Source: DASWLF01 sp963768765
GTDB lineage: Bacteria > Desulfobacterota > Desulfobaccia > Desulfobaccales > 0-14-0-80-60-11
Length of the DNA stretch: 64,000 nt
Direction of reading: 5' to 3'
NCBI GenBank assembly: GCA_963768765.1
Contig: CAVYJK010000028.1
Coordinates: 124,001-188,000 of the forward strand
Part shown: one piece after another, positions 48,991 to 56,597 of the stretch
Position numbering within the stretch: position 1 is the stretch's first letter
How the letters are laid out: each line of letters starts with the position of its first letter
Program-made: the position numbers and the translations under genes
The notes under the pieces: generated by a model
What the model was told of the DNA's origin: nothing
The model's input: only the letters and a program-made list of their open reading frames with translations
Databases searched by the model: none

Positions 48991-51282
48991 ATGACACATG
49001 GAAGGCGCCGGAGACGGCGCCCCACCGGGGACGATCAAATATTGCAGACCTTCCGGGAAGCGGGCCGTCCCCTGCTGTCGACGGAACTGCACCAGTTGCT
49101 GAAGCTCCCCCCGGACCGAACCGCGGCGGTGGACGCCATGGTGGAGCAGCTGGCGAGCCAGGGCCGGCTGGTCTCCCTCAAGGGCGGCCGCATTGGGTTG
49201 GCCGAGAAGATGAACCTGGCGGTGGGGGAGCTCTCAGTGCACCCCGACGGCTTCGGCTTCGTTACTCCGGAGACCGGCGGCAAAGACATTTATCTCACCG
49301 CGGCGAACCTGAAGGAAGCCTGGCACGGGGACCGGGTGGTGGTGCGCATCGAGGGGAGCCGGGGGCGTCGCCGGGAAGGCCGGGTGATCCGCATCCTGGA
49401 GCGCCAGCTCAAAGAGGTGATAGGCCTGCTGTGCCGGGCGGACGAGACCTACTTTGTGGCGCCCGAAGACGAGCACCTCATCTTCAACCTCATAATTGCC
49501 CCGGAGCAGTTGAACGGGGCCACCCCGGACCAGGTGGTGCGGGCCGCGGTGACCCATTACCCCACGGGCCATCTGAACCCCCAGGGGGCGGTTATTGAAG
49601 TCCTGGGCGCCATGGAGGACGCGGAGGTCCAGACCCGGCTGGTGATTCTGAAACACGGCATCCCGGATCAGTTCCCCCGGGAAGTTTTGGCGGAAGGAGA
49701 GAAGATCTCCCCGGACTTTTCCCCCCGGGCCCTCCAGGACCGCCTGGACCTGCGCCAGCTCCCCATGGTGACCATCGACGGCGAGCACGCCCGGGACTTC
49801 GACGACGGCGTCTGCGTGGAGAAGAAACCCGGGGGCGCCTATACCCTCTACGTGTCCATCGCGGACGTGAGCCACTACGTGGCCCGGGACTCCGCCCTGG
49901 ACCGGGAGGCCTGGGAGCGGGGCAACAGCGTCTATTTCCCCCAGCGGGCGGTGCACATGCTGCCGCCAAACCTGGCCACCGACATCTGCAGCCTCAAACC
50001 GGACGAAGACCGCCTGGCGGTCACCGTCATCCTGGAGTACGACCGGCGGGGGCGCTTGCAAAAGCAAAAGTTTGCCCGCACCGTGGTGCGCAACCACGCC
50101 CGCCTCACTTACCTGCTGGTAAACGACCTGCTGGACCCCAAGAACCGGAGACTCAGAGGAGGCTTCCGGCCTTTTCTGAAAATGCTGACCTGGATGGCGG
50201 AGCTGACCCGACTCCTCCGGGAGCGCCGGGCCGAGCGGGGCAGCCTCCTGATGAGCCTCCCCGAGGCCGAAGTGGTGCTGGACGACAAGGGCTGGCCGGT
50301 GGACGTGCGCCGGGTGGACCTCCTGGTCTCCCACCAGATTATCGAGGAGTTCATGATCGCGGCCAATGAAGCCGTGGCCTCTTATCTGGGGGAGCCTTCC
50401 CTGCTCCGGGTGCACGAACGGCCCGAGGCGGCCAAGATGGCGGCCTTCCGCACCTACTTGAAGAGCCTGGGCTTTGCCCTGCCCCGGGAGGCCCACCGGG
50501 ACCCCAGGGCGCTGCGGGGTTTTCTGGACGAGGTGCGCCAGACGCCCTTGGCCCCCATGGTGCAGCTCATGCTGCTGCGCTCCCTGAAGCAGGCCCGCTA
50601 CGCCGGGGAGAACCTGGGGCATTTCGGTTTGGCCACCGAGTGGTACACCCACTTCACCTCTCCCATCCGGCGCTACCCGGACCTCCAGGTGCACCGCCTG
50701 CTGCTGGCCCGGCTCACAGGCAAAAAACCGCCCTTTTCCCTGGACCCGGAGGACCTGGAGGCCCAGGCCCAGCACCTCAACAAACGGGAACGGGTGGGCA
50801 TCGAGGCGGAGCGGGAGATGCTGGCCCGCATGCAGGTGCGCTGCCTGGCCCACCGGGTGGGGGAGACCTTTACCGGGCGCATCACCGGGGTCAACGCCTT
50901 CGGGTTCTTCGTCTCCCTGAATGAGATCTACGCCGAGGGACTGGTGCGCCTGGTGGACCTGCCCAACGATTACTACAAGTATGATGAGAGCGGGCAGCGC
51001 CTGCTGGGCCGCAAGACCCGCCGCAGCTTCGCCCTGGGGGACCCGGTGAGGGTCAAGGTGGCCCAGGTGGACATCCGCCGGCGCCACGTCAACCTGGTGC
51101 TGGCCGAAGGAGGAAGAAAAATGAGATGTGGGGGGAGGGCCAGGGACCTGAGGTCCCTGCCCTCCCCCCACACCCCCCTCCCAACCCGCAGAAGAAGGCC
51201 GGGAAAGGCGGGGCTTAGGCCCCGACTTCCCCGGCCTAAAAAAACCTTAAGGGTTTGGGGGAGGGTGCGTGGGGGAGGGTAA
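48991..51282 (+). CDS. rnr: Ribonuclease R with a repeat-derived C-terminal tail
   Basis: A 3'-5' exoribonuclease of the RNB family. An N-terminal winged-helix region is followed by cold-shock domains (GFGFVTPETGGKDIYLT), the RNB core with its magnesium aspartates (DGEHARDFDDGVCV), THFTSPIRRYPDLQVHRL, and an S1 domain (TFTGRITGVNAFGFFVSL) that ends about residue 708 (VNLVLAEGG). The last 50 or so codons lie entirely in a palindromic intergenic repeat (from 51122) and read as low-complexity Arg/Pro/Gly. The native stop has probably been lost, or lies at a missed error. The rest of the gene is intact. A GGAGTAG-like site stands before the ATG. Confidence 0.93.
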   Translation: MTHGRRRRRRPTGDDQILQTFREAGRPLLSTELHQLLKLPPDRTAAVDAMVEQLASQGRLVSLKGGRIGLAEKMNLAVGELSVHPDGFGFVTPETGGKDIYLTAANLKEAWHGDRVVVRIEGSRGRRREGRVIRILERQLKEVIGLLCRADETYFVAPEDEHLIFNLIIAPEQLNGATPDQVVRAAVTHYPTGHLNPQGAVIEVLGAMEDAEVQTRLVILKHGIPDQFPREVLAEGEKISPDFSPRALQDRLDLRQLPMVTIDGEHARDFDDGVCVEKKPGGAYTLYVSIADVSHYVARDSALDREAWERGNSVYFPQRAVHMLPPNLATDICSLKPDEDRLAVTVILEYDRRGRLQKQKFARTVVRNHARLTYLLVNDLLDPKNRRLRGGFRPFLKMLTWMAELTRLLRERRAERGSLLMSLPEAEVVLDDKGWPVDVRRVDLLVSHQIIEEFMIAANEAVASYLGEPSLLRVHERPEAAKMAAFRTYLKSLGFALPREAHRDPRALRGFLDEVRQTPLAPMVQLMLLRSLKQARYAGENLGHFGLATEWYTHFTSPIRRYPDLQVHRLLLARLTGKKPPFSLDPEDLEAQAQHLNKRERVGIEAEREMLARMQVRCLAHRVGETFTGRITGVNAFGFFVSLNEIYAEGLVRLVDLPNDYYKYDESGQRLLGRKTRRSFALGDPVRVKVAQVDIRRRHVNLVLAEGGRKMRCGGRARDLRSLPSPHTPLPTRRRRPGKAGLRPRLPRPKKTLRVWGRVRGGG

Positions 51283-51312
51283 GGGCCGTGGGCCCTTAGC
51301 CCCCTCCCCCAC
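51122..51312. repeat. GC-rich palindromic repeat overlapping the 3' end of rnr
   Basis: GGGGGGAGGGCCAGGGACC and GGTCCCTGCCCTCCCCCC form the first hairpin, and GGGCCGTGGGCCC with G/C-runs forms the last. The inner part resembles the reverse complement of the repeat at 3180-3345. Its first 160 bp are read as the end of RNase R. Confidence 0.6.
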
Positions 51313-51318
51313 CAAAAC

Positions 51319-51840
51319 TCACCGGGACCAGTAGACCCGGACGAACTTGTTCATCTCGGCCCAGCGGAAGTGCAGGTCGCCCTTGTAAGCCCGGTAGACC
51401 GCCCGGCCCAGGCGCTGCGCCAATCTCTCGGTGGTGGTCTCCACCACCAGCTTGTCTTTGCCTTCCTCCCGCATCTGGATCACCCGGTCCAGGACGCTGC
51501 GGCTGGAGACCCGGGCGGCTTCCTTCTCCACCAGTTGCACGATCTCGGCTTTGTGCTGGCTGAGAAACTCGCCGCTCAGGGTGAGGATGCCCTCGGGATA
51601 GCGATCCTCGATCTTGCGGCAGGCGGGACAGGTGACCTCCCGCAACTTGGGGGTGCCAGCCAGCCGCTTAACCAGCTTTTCGTCATAAAACCAGCGCTTG
51701 CCCTGGTACAGGGCATGGCAAACGTGGCAGGCTGCGGCTTCCTGGCCTTCCTCCAGCCGATAGGGGTCCTCCACCCGGCCGGCGTGGCCGAATTTTTTGC
51801 CCTTCTCGCCGCTCCATTTCCGTTCCTTATATTTTTCCAT
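51319..51840 (-). CDS. BCAM0308-family protein
   Basis: A 173-residue protein with two CxxC pairs forming a probable zinc ribbon: ACHVCHAL and VTCPACRKI. The remainder (ILTLSGEFLSQHKAEIVQLV, LVVETTTERLAQRLGRAVYR) is the conserved part of the BCAM0308 family, which is distantly like the NMD3 N-terminus. Function is unknown; nucleic-acid or ribosome binding has been suggested by the ribbon. The gene lies alone between repeats. Confidence 0.8.
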   Translation of the reverse strand: MEKYKERKWSGEKGKKFGHAGRVEDPYRLEEGQEAAACHVCHALYQGKRWFYDEKLVKRLAGTPKLREVTCPACRKIEDRYPEGILTLSGEFLSQHKAEIVQLVEKEAARVSSRSVLDRVIQMREEGKDKLVVETTTERLAQRLGRAVYRAYKGDLHFRWAEMNKFVRVYWSR

Positions 51841-52057
51841 GCAGTCGCCTCTCCTTGGGACGGCCCTTGTCTCCGGCCGCGGACGAATTATCTTTTGAAA
51901 TAATCACTTGAAATAAAGCCGTAAGTTGTGCTCCCGGTCCATGGCTGACCGCCGGGGAGATTGAAGGACCGACGCCCATTAATGCTAAAATTAATACTGA
52001 AATCATGATTTGCTACTCTGCCGCGGATAAATTCCGCTTTTAGAGGAGGATTTGCTA

Positions 52058-52840
52058 ATGTTGCCCCGAATCATCAGCATCCTGGCCATCCTGGGCCTGG
52101 CCCTGGCGAGTCCTGCCAACGCCCAGCTTCGGACCTACCAGGTTACCCAGATCACCTCTGACCGGACCAACCACTTCAACCCCAATATCAACGATCTGGG
52201 CCAGGTAGGCTGGTGCGTGGCCCAGGGGTCCATCTATCAGTCCTTTTTCACTCTCACCGAAGGACTGAAATTGGCCCGGGCTTCTTGCATCGTGGCGGCG
52301 GGCAGCAACTTCAAAGAGATGGTCTGGACCCAAAACGTGGGGGGCTACAGCCAGATATTTTCCAGCCGGCGGGGCCAGGTTACCAGGAGCCCGGCGGACC
52401 ACCTGGATCCGGCGGTAAACTCCCAGGGAGAAATCGTCTGGGTCCAGCCGCTGGGTGGCAAGACTCAGATTTTTTCCTCTCTCAAGGGCCAGGTGACCAA
52501 GGACCCGGTGGACCACTACACCCCGGCCATCAGCAACCAGGGGGAAATCGTCTGGGTCCAGCCGGTGGACTACCTCTCCCAGGTCTTCTCCAGCCGCCGG
52601 GGTCAGCTCACTTTCACCGCCAAGGACCACTTGCAGCCCTCGGTCAACGACCCGGGCGAAGTGGTGTGGATTGAAAAGCTCGGCGGTTCCTGGCAGGTGG
52701 TCTCCGCCATCAACGGCCCCATCACCATGGACCCGGCGGACCATTTCACGCCGCGGCTCAACAATCTGGGCGTGCTGGTCTGGTCCCAGAAGGTGGGGAA
52801 ATATTTCCAGGTGTTCAAAGCCACTCCCCATCTGTGGTAG
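52058..52840 (+). CDS. Secreted protein with five TolB/beta-propeller-like repeats
   Basis: About 260 residues. The ATG at 52058 (after GAGGAGG) opens a signal peptide (ISILAILGLALASPANAQ). The mature part is about five repeats of 38-40 residues with consensus DH--PAVN-QGEIVWVQ--GG, then QIFSSRRGQVT. These look like single blades of a TolB/WD-type propeller. Five blades may be a partial propeller or an unusual one. No partner is evident. The function is unknown; a periplasmic or surface recognition role is only inference. Confidence 0.7.
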   Translation: MLPRIISILAILGLALASPANAQLRTYQVTQITSDRTNHFNPNINDLGQVGWCVAQGSIYQSFFTLTEGLKLARASCIVAAGSNFKEMVWTQNVGGYSQIFSSRRGQVTRSPADHLDPAVNSQGEIVWVQPLGGKTQIFSSLKGQVTKDPVDHYTPAISNQGEIVWVQPVDYLSQVFSSRRGQLTFTAKDHLQPSVNDPGEVVWIEKLGGSWQVVSAINGPITMDPADHFTPRLNNLGVLVWSQKVGKYFQVFKATPHLW

Positions 52841-52892
52841 GGCTGCAGCGGGGAGATCGCCGTAATTCCATCCTCTTCCCGTCACACCCGGT

Positions 52893-52946
52893 CTTGGGGG
52901 AGGGGGCCAGGAGCAGACGGCCCCTGCCCTCTCCCCTCAAGTCTCT
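52893..52946. repeat. GC-rich palindromic repeat copy
   Basis: CTTGGGGGAGGGGGCCAGGAG with CCCTGCCCTCTCCCCTCAAG belongs to the family at 3137 and 5113. It separates two convergent genes. Confidence 0.5.
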
Positions 52947-52947
52947 C

Positions 52948-53583
52948 TTAAAAATCCACGTACTCGCCCCGCTTAAAGCCCCGGAGGTGGCAGGTGTCGT
53001 TGAGGAGCATGATCTGCCAGACGCCGTCCACGTAGTGAAACCGGTTGATGGCGGTGGTATCCTGGCCGATGCGCCAGAAGTGGGAGTTATCGAGACCGAT
53101 GAAGGCGGCGATGAGGACCTTGTTCACCGCCCGGTGGGCCGCCAGGAGGACGGTTTGTTCCGGGTGGCGCTCCACCACTTCCGCCACTGCGGCCAGGGCC
53201 CTCTGCTTTACCTCGTCCAGGGTTTCACCGCCCGGAAAGCGCACCGTGCGGGGGGCCGTTTCCCACTGGCGGTAGAGGTCGGCGTATTTCACTTTAACCT
53301 CCGTCAGGGGGAGACCCTCCCAGTCCCCATACTTGAGGTCGGTGAGTCCCGGCAGGTCCGCCACCTTAAGGCCATGGTGTTTGGCGATGGCCTCCCCGGT
53401 GTCCCGGGCCCGGGACAGGGGGGAACAGTAAGCCGCGTGCAGGGTTTCGCCTTTGAGCCACTCCCCGGCCAACCGGGCCTCCTCCCGGCCGGTGTCATTC
53501 AAGGGAATGTCTGTCGAGCCCCGAAAGATCTTATCCTTATTCCAGGGGGTTTGGCCGTGGCGCACCAGGATGATCCGGGTCAT
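52948..53583 (-). CDS. Histidine phosphatase family protein (GpmB/CobC-like)
   Basis: A 211-residue phosphatase or mutase. It has the phosphoryl-accepting histidine in ILVRHGQTPWN, the second arginine in CSPLSRARDTG, the acidic residue in KYGDWEGL, and the late histidine in VLLAAHRAVNKVL, where most members have SHG. Family members dephosphorylate sugar phosphates, 3-phosphoglycerate or alpha-ribazole phosphate; the substrate here is open. It ends beside a repeat and a hairpin terminator follows the next gene region (53,652-53,690). Confidence 0.85.
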   Translation of the reverse strand: MTRIILVRHGQTPWNKDKIFRGSTDIPLNDTGREEARLAGEWLKGETLHAAYCSPLSRARDTGEAIAKHHGLKVADLPGLTDLKYGDWEGLPLTEVKVKYADLYRQWETAPRTVRFPGGETLDEVKQRALAAVAEVVERHPEQTVLLAAHRAVNKVLIAAFIGLDNSHFWRIGQDTTAINRFHYVDGVWQIMLLNDTCHLRGFKRGEYVDF

Positions 53584-53651
53584 GACTCCTCCTCAAAGGT
53601 CCGGTTGATGAGAAAAGCCTCTTCCTTTTAATACCCGGCACTCATAAAAAA

Positions 53652-53690
53652 GACAAGGGGCTGACGGCTTTGGCCCAAGCCCCCTGGATC
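53652..53690. terminator. Hairpin between two minus-strand genes
   Basis: AAGGGGCTGACGGC is complementary in part to GCCCAAGCCCCCT (core GGGGCT/AGCCCC). It lies 27-65 bp after the stop of the small protein at 53717 and could end its transcript. Confidence 0.45.
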
Positions 53691-53716
53691 TTAGCGAAAG
53701 TGCGGCTACAGTTCGC

Positions 53717-54001
53717 TCAGCTAACTTTGTCCCAGTTGAGTTCGAAGGTGTTGTCGTAGAGGGTGTAGAGGTAGCCCATCATCTTGCCTACTCCCGGCTG
53801 GGCCCCTTCTTGAACCTTCCAGTAACTCAGGTAAATGGCCGGGACCATGCGGGGTTCCCCCGTCTTGGGGTCAGGGTCGATGTACTGCCAGACCTCCTTT
53901 TTCTCCAATACCCGCCAGACGGTTTTATACTTTTTGCTGCGAACCGTCTGCCCCACGTTGGGCAGTCCCTTTTTCTGGATGATTTCCTCATAATCCTTCA
54001 T
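53717..54001 (-). CDS. Small uncharacterised cytoplasmic protein
   Basis: A 94-residue protein with a strong GAGGAGG site before the ATG at 54001. It contains GQTVRSKKYKTVWRVLEKKE and PAIYLSYWKVQEGAQPG, a beta-rich, aromatic-rich composition; there is no signal or membrane segment. I do not recognise the family. It lies 115 bp downstream of the dynamin-like gene on the same strand and may be cotranscribed with it under the same riboswitch. Confidence 0.65.
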   Translation of the reverse strand: MKDYEEIIQKKGLPNVGQTVRSKKYKTVWRVLEKKEVWQYIDPDPKTGEPRMVPAIYLSYWKVQEGAQPGVGKMMGYLYTLYDNTFELNWDKVS

Positions 54002-54115
54002 GGCCGCCTCCTCTTGAGAAAGATAGGGTTCTACGGTAAAGGTAAGTTAGTTCTTGCCGGTGTCAAGCCTAAGTTATCTTTTTCACACTCTTTTCCAGTC
54101 ATCCCAGATCACTGG

Positions 54116-55870
54116 CTAGGGTACGGATGCCTCGATGCGCTTCTTTAACGCCATTAAGTTCGATTCAGCCCGGAGGATTTCGGTCAGGCTCTGGTCCAAC
54201 TCTCCCGTCCGCGCTGCGGCGGCCTGGGTGCTGGTCTGTTTTTGGGCCCTGGCCCGTTCCAGGGCCTGGCGGATGCTCTGGGTGGTATCATCCATCCTGG
54301 CCAGCCAGTCCTGGCGGAAATCCCGGGCAATCTCCTGGAGGCGCTGGTGGAAATCCCAGCGCAGGCGGCCGCAATGCTTGTCCACCAGCTCCACCACGTT
54401 TTCCAATAACTTTTTCAGCAGCACCCCCTTGGTCAGGGCCCGGGGCAGGAGGCCGGCCACGGTCATCTGGAGAATTTCCAGCCCCACCGGCTCTTCTTTA
54501 AGCTTGAACCAGAACTGGCTCTTTTCGAGGAAGGCCTCCTCGGCCGCAAAGCCCCGCATAGAGAAATCGAATATGCGGGCCGTCAGCTGGGTTAAGCGCT
54601 CCAGGATAGTGTTGATCCGGCCGGCGAATTCCTGTTGCGTCTCCGCCAGCCTCTGGGAGAGTTTTTCGATTTCCTGGCGCCGCCAGGTGGTGAATACGTC
54701 TCGCAGGGCGGCGAACAGGAACTCTTCCATTTCCTTTCGCAGATCAAGGGCGCTGCGGCTTTTCAGATGGAAGGCCCCTTCCACCTCCCGGTGCAGACGG
54801 ACGGTGGTCTCCCGCTTGAAGCCCTCCAGGTCGGCGTCCAATTCCGTGATTACGCCCTTGATCCGGCCATCCAAAAGCAGCAGGGACATTTCCCGCTCTT
54901 TTGCCAGCCCCTGTAGTTCCAAATCAAACCGGGCGATCTTTTCCTCAAGTTCTTTCAGGGGGATGGCGCTGGCCTGGCGCTCCACCTTGAGGGCCAGGGT
55001 GGAGTCGGTAATGGCCTTCAAGGCGCCGTGCAGGCAGGAAATCAGGAGCACCCGCCCCTTTTCTTGATAGAGGAACTGGCGCAGGTGATCTTCAAATGGC
55101 GGCAGGAGGCTGGCGCCCAGAAGCTCAGGATGACCATTGCTCTTGGCCTGCAGGGCCAGCTTGGCGGAGATGGGAAAGATCGTGACCTTCTCGGTTGCCA
55201 GGTTCTCTTGCAAAACCTGGGAGGTGAAGTCCAGGGCCTCCTGGCGCTCGGAGTCTTCCACATAATCAATCTTGTTTAGAACGAAAAAGAGCTTGTGGAC
55301 ATACTCCCTGATATCGTGCAGAAACTCCTGTTCCGCCGCGGACAGCGGCGGGTCCACGGTGACCACCAGGATGGCCGCGTCCACCTGGGGGAGATAATTA
55401 TAGGCCACTTCGGTATTGTGGCTGTAAACCGAACCCACTCCCGGGGTGTCGATGATACGCACCCCGTCCTTCAAGTAATCGGAGGGGTAGGCGATCTCCA
55501 CCTCCCGCACGCCCTTTTGGTTCCGGGGATTGCCCCTTTCCGTAATATAATCGATGAGTTCTTCTTGGCGGATCTCCCTGGTTTGGCCGTTTTGAAAATG
55601 GACCTGGATGTGGAGCCTATCCCCGTAACCCAGGATAGTGACCACGGAAGTCAGGGGGACGATGGCGGTGGGGAGCACCGGCTCGCCCAGCAGGGCGTTG
55701 ATCAGGGTGCTCTTGCCCCGCTTGAAGGCGCCCAGGATCACCAGGTTGAAGCGGTTTTGGCGCAATTTATCCAGGAGGCGTTGAATCTTGGGCCCTTCCA
55801 GCTCCGGAAACCCGGCCAGCCGACTCAGCTGGTTTTCCAGGGCTTCCTGGAGTTCCCGGTACGTTCCCAT
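54116..55870 (-). CDS. Bacterial dynamin-like GTPase behind a fluoride riboswitch
   Basis: A 584-residue dynamin-superfamily protein. GTPase motifs are G1 GAFKRGKSTLINALLG, G2 threonine in VPLTSVVTIL, G3 IIDTPGVGS and G4 VLNKIDYV. The rest is long amphipathic helix (EKIARFDLELQGLAKERE, RRQEIEKLSQRLAETQQE), with a hydrophobic segment near residue 460 (EILQMTVAGLLPRALTKGVLL), as in membrane-remodelling bacterial dynamins. AAGGAG stands 7 bases before the ATG. Its leader is a fluoride-type aptamer plus terminator, so expression should rise with fluoride. Known members stabilise membranes under stress. Linking it to fluoride stress is inference from the leader. Confidence 0.88.
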   Translation of the reverse strand: MGTYRELQEALENQLSRLAGFPELEGPKIQRLLDKLRQNRFNLVILGAFKRGKSTLINALLGEPVLPTAIVPLTSVVTILGYGDRLHIQVHFQNGQTREIRQEELIDYITERGNPRNQKGVREVEIAYPSDYLKDGVRIIDTPGVGSVYSHNTEVAYNYLPQVDAAILVVTVDPPLSAAEQEFLHDIREYVHKLFFVLNKIDYVEDSERQEALDFTSQVLQENLATEKVTIFPISAKLALQAKSNGHPELLGASLLPPFEDHLRQFLYQEKGRVLLISCLHGALKAITDSTLALKVERQASAIPLKELEEKIARFDLELQGLAKEREMSLLLLDGRIKGVITELDADLEGFKRETTVRLHREVEGAFHLKSRSALDLRKEMEEFLFAALRDVFTTWRRQEIEKLSQRLAETQQEFAGRINTILERLTQLTARIFDFSMRGFAAEEAFLEKSQFWFKLKEEPVGLEILQMTVAGLLPRALTKGVLLKKLLENVVELVDKHCGRLRWDFHQRLQEIARDFRQDWLARMDDTTQSIRQALERARAQKQTSTQAAAARTGELDQSLTEILRAESNLMALKKRIEASVP

Positions 55871-55892
55871 CTAGCCGCTCCTTGCCGGGGCC

Positions 55893-55925
55893 AAAAAAAA
55901 CTTCTGCCCCAAGGTGGACAGAAGT
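55893..55925 (-). terminator. Intrinsic terminator of the minus-strand fluoride riboswitch
   Basis: On the minus strand ACTTCTG pairs with CAGAAGT, followed by eight U residues. The 5' arm shares bases with the 3' strand of aptamer stem P1 (GACTTC), so ligand binding and termination exclude each other: the standard expression platform. The ribosome site AAGGAG begins 10 bases after the U-run. Confidence 0.85.
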
Positions 55926-55974
55926 CATCAGCCTGGCACCAAAAGGCCAGGCAATCAAGGCGGACTTCATCGCC
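55919..55974 (-). promoter_or_regulatory. Fluoride (crcB-type) riboswitch aptamer
   Basis: The minus strand reads GGCGATGAAGTCCGCC, then TTGATT, then a 7-bp hairpin GCCTGGC/GCCAGGC with an 8-nt loop, then TGATGACTTCTG. This matches the crcB-motif layout element by element: pseudoknot stem GGCG/CGCC (55974-55971 with 55962-55959), stem GAAGTC/GACTTC (55968-55963 with 55926-55921), the third hairpin, and the conserved GATG, TGATG and downstream U that hold Mg2+ and fluoride. All stems are perfect. The gene behind it is a dynamin-like GTPase rather than a fluoride exporter. Confidence 0.85.
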
Positions 55975-55980
55975 TATTTT

Positions 55981-55990
55981 TATAATTATA
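55981..55990. promoter_or_regulatory. Symmetric -10-like box TATAATTATA
   Basis: This decamer is its own reverse complement, so it offers TATAAT on both strands between two divergent leaders. It lies 7 bases from the minus-strand aptamer. The -35 regions are weak on both sides. Confidence 0.5.
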
Positions 55991-56059
55991 ATCGCTAATT
56001 TTAAAATTTAAAAGGAAATTTGCTCAACAATCTTCTCGGGGCCGTGCTTGACGGATGCG

Positions 56060-56149
56060 ACCCCTCTCCTGATAATATTGGTGACGGCGATGGAGTCCGG
56101 CGGGGAGGGGTGCCCTACTGCCCGAACTGCCTTGGGCTAATGGCTCCTG
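56060..56149 (+). promoter_or_regulatory. Variant fluoride-riboswitch-like aptamer with an extra helix
   Basis: GGCGATGGAGTCC (56086-56098) nearly repeats the minus-strand aptamer start. GAACTGCC, TTG, GGCTAATGGCTCCTG (to 56149) supplies the third stem and the closing strand. GGAGTC (56092-56097) pairs with GGCTCC (56142-56147). Between the two halves are about 21 extra bases; ten of them, GGGGAGGGGT (56102-56111), pair with ACCCCTCTCC (56060-56069) upstream. The pseudoknot stem is weaker (GGCG with TGCC at 56119-56122), and TGATG has become TAATG. It may be a variant, a decayed copy, or one with altered ligand range. Confidence 0.55.
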
Positions 56150-56181
56150 AACCCACTCAGGTGGGGGCAGGAGCTTTTTTT
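56143..56181 (+). terminator. Intrinsic terminator of the plus-strand leader
   Basis: GCTCCTG pairs with CAGGAGC (56143-56149 with 56168-56174), with an inner CCCAC/GTGGG stem and seven U residues. Its 5' arm overlaps the aptamer stem strand GGCTCC, as in a terminating riboswitch. Confidence 0.85.
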
Positions 56182-56287
56182 CATCGGCTGCTGGCCCTGG
56201 GGATTGGGGATTTCACCTGGTAGCAAGGGGAGGGAAATGGATCAAGTCTGGCGCCACGGTAAGAGTATCGCCAGAGGCGCGCACCCC

Positions 56288-56316
56288 TTGACAAAAACCC
56301 AACTCCTGCGTATAAA
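56288..56316 (+). promoter_or_regulatory. Sigma-70 promoter of the tRNA-Gln/tRNA-Asn unit
   Basis: TTGACA and TATAAA are separated by exactly 17 bases and lie 12 bases before the tRNA. The tRNAs therefore do not need the upstream riboswitch transcript. Confidence 0.8.
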
Positions 56317-56327
56317 AAAAGTGCACT

Positions 56328-56401
56328 TGGGGGATCGTCTAACGGCAGGACTGCAGACTCTGGATCTGCCTATCAAGGTTCGAATCCTTGTCCCCCAGCC
56401 A
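56328..56401 (+). tRNA. tRNA-Gln (CUG)
   Basis: A 74-nt cloverleaf. The acceptor stem is TGGGGGA/TCCCCCA, the anticodon loop is CUCUGGA with anticodon CUG, the T arm is CAAGGTTCGAATCCTTG, and CCA is encoded. Confidence 0.95.
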
Positions 56402-56419
56402 TTTTTTTGCCAACCACAC

Positions 56420-56495
56420 TCCCCGGTAGCTCAGCTGGTAGAGCGGGTGGCTGTTAACCACTTGGTCGGCGGTTCGAGTCCGTCCCGGGGAGCCA
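56420..56495 (+). tRNA. tRNA-Asn (GUU)
   Basis: A 76-nt cloverleaf. The acceptor stem is TCCCCGG/CCGGGGA, the anticodon loop is CUGUUAA with anticodon GUU, and CCA is encoded. It lies 18 bp after tRNA-Gln. Confidence 0.95.
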
Positions 56496-56506
56496 CGAAC
56501 ATTCAG

Positions 56507-56535
56507 CCCCTTGATAATTCAAGGGGTTTTTATTA
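56507..56535 (+). terminator. Terminator after tRNA-Asn
   Basis: CCCCTTGA and TCAAGGGG form an 8-bp stem followed by TTTTTATT. Confidence 0.85.
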
Positions 56536-56597
56536 TTTATTTGATAGCGTATCCGGTGCGTCTCTGAAAATCTTCGCCCTTGGAGGCGTCTTAAGCA

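Noticed and set aside
56020..56181. 6S RNA or SRP RNA
   Set aside because: The central hallmarks of those RNAs are missing, while the two conserved halves and the terminator overlap match the fluoride-riboswitch plan better.
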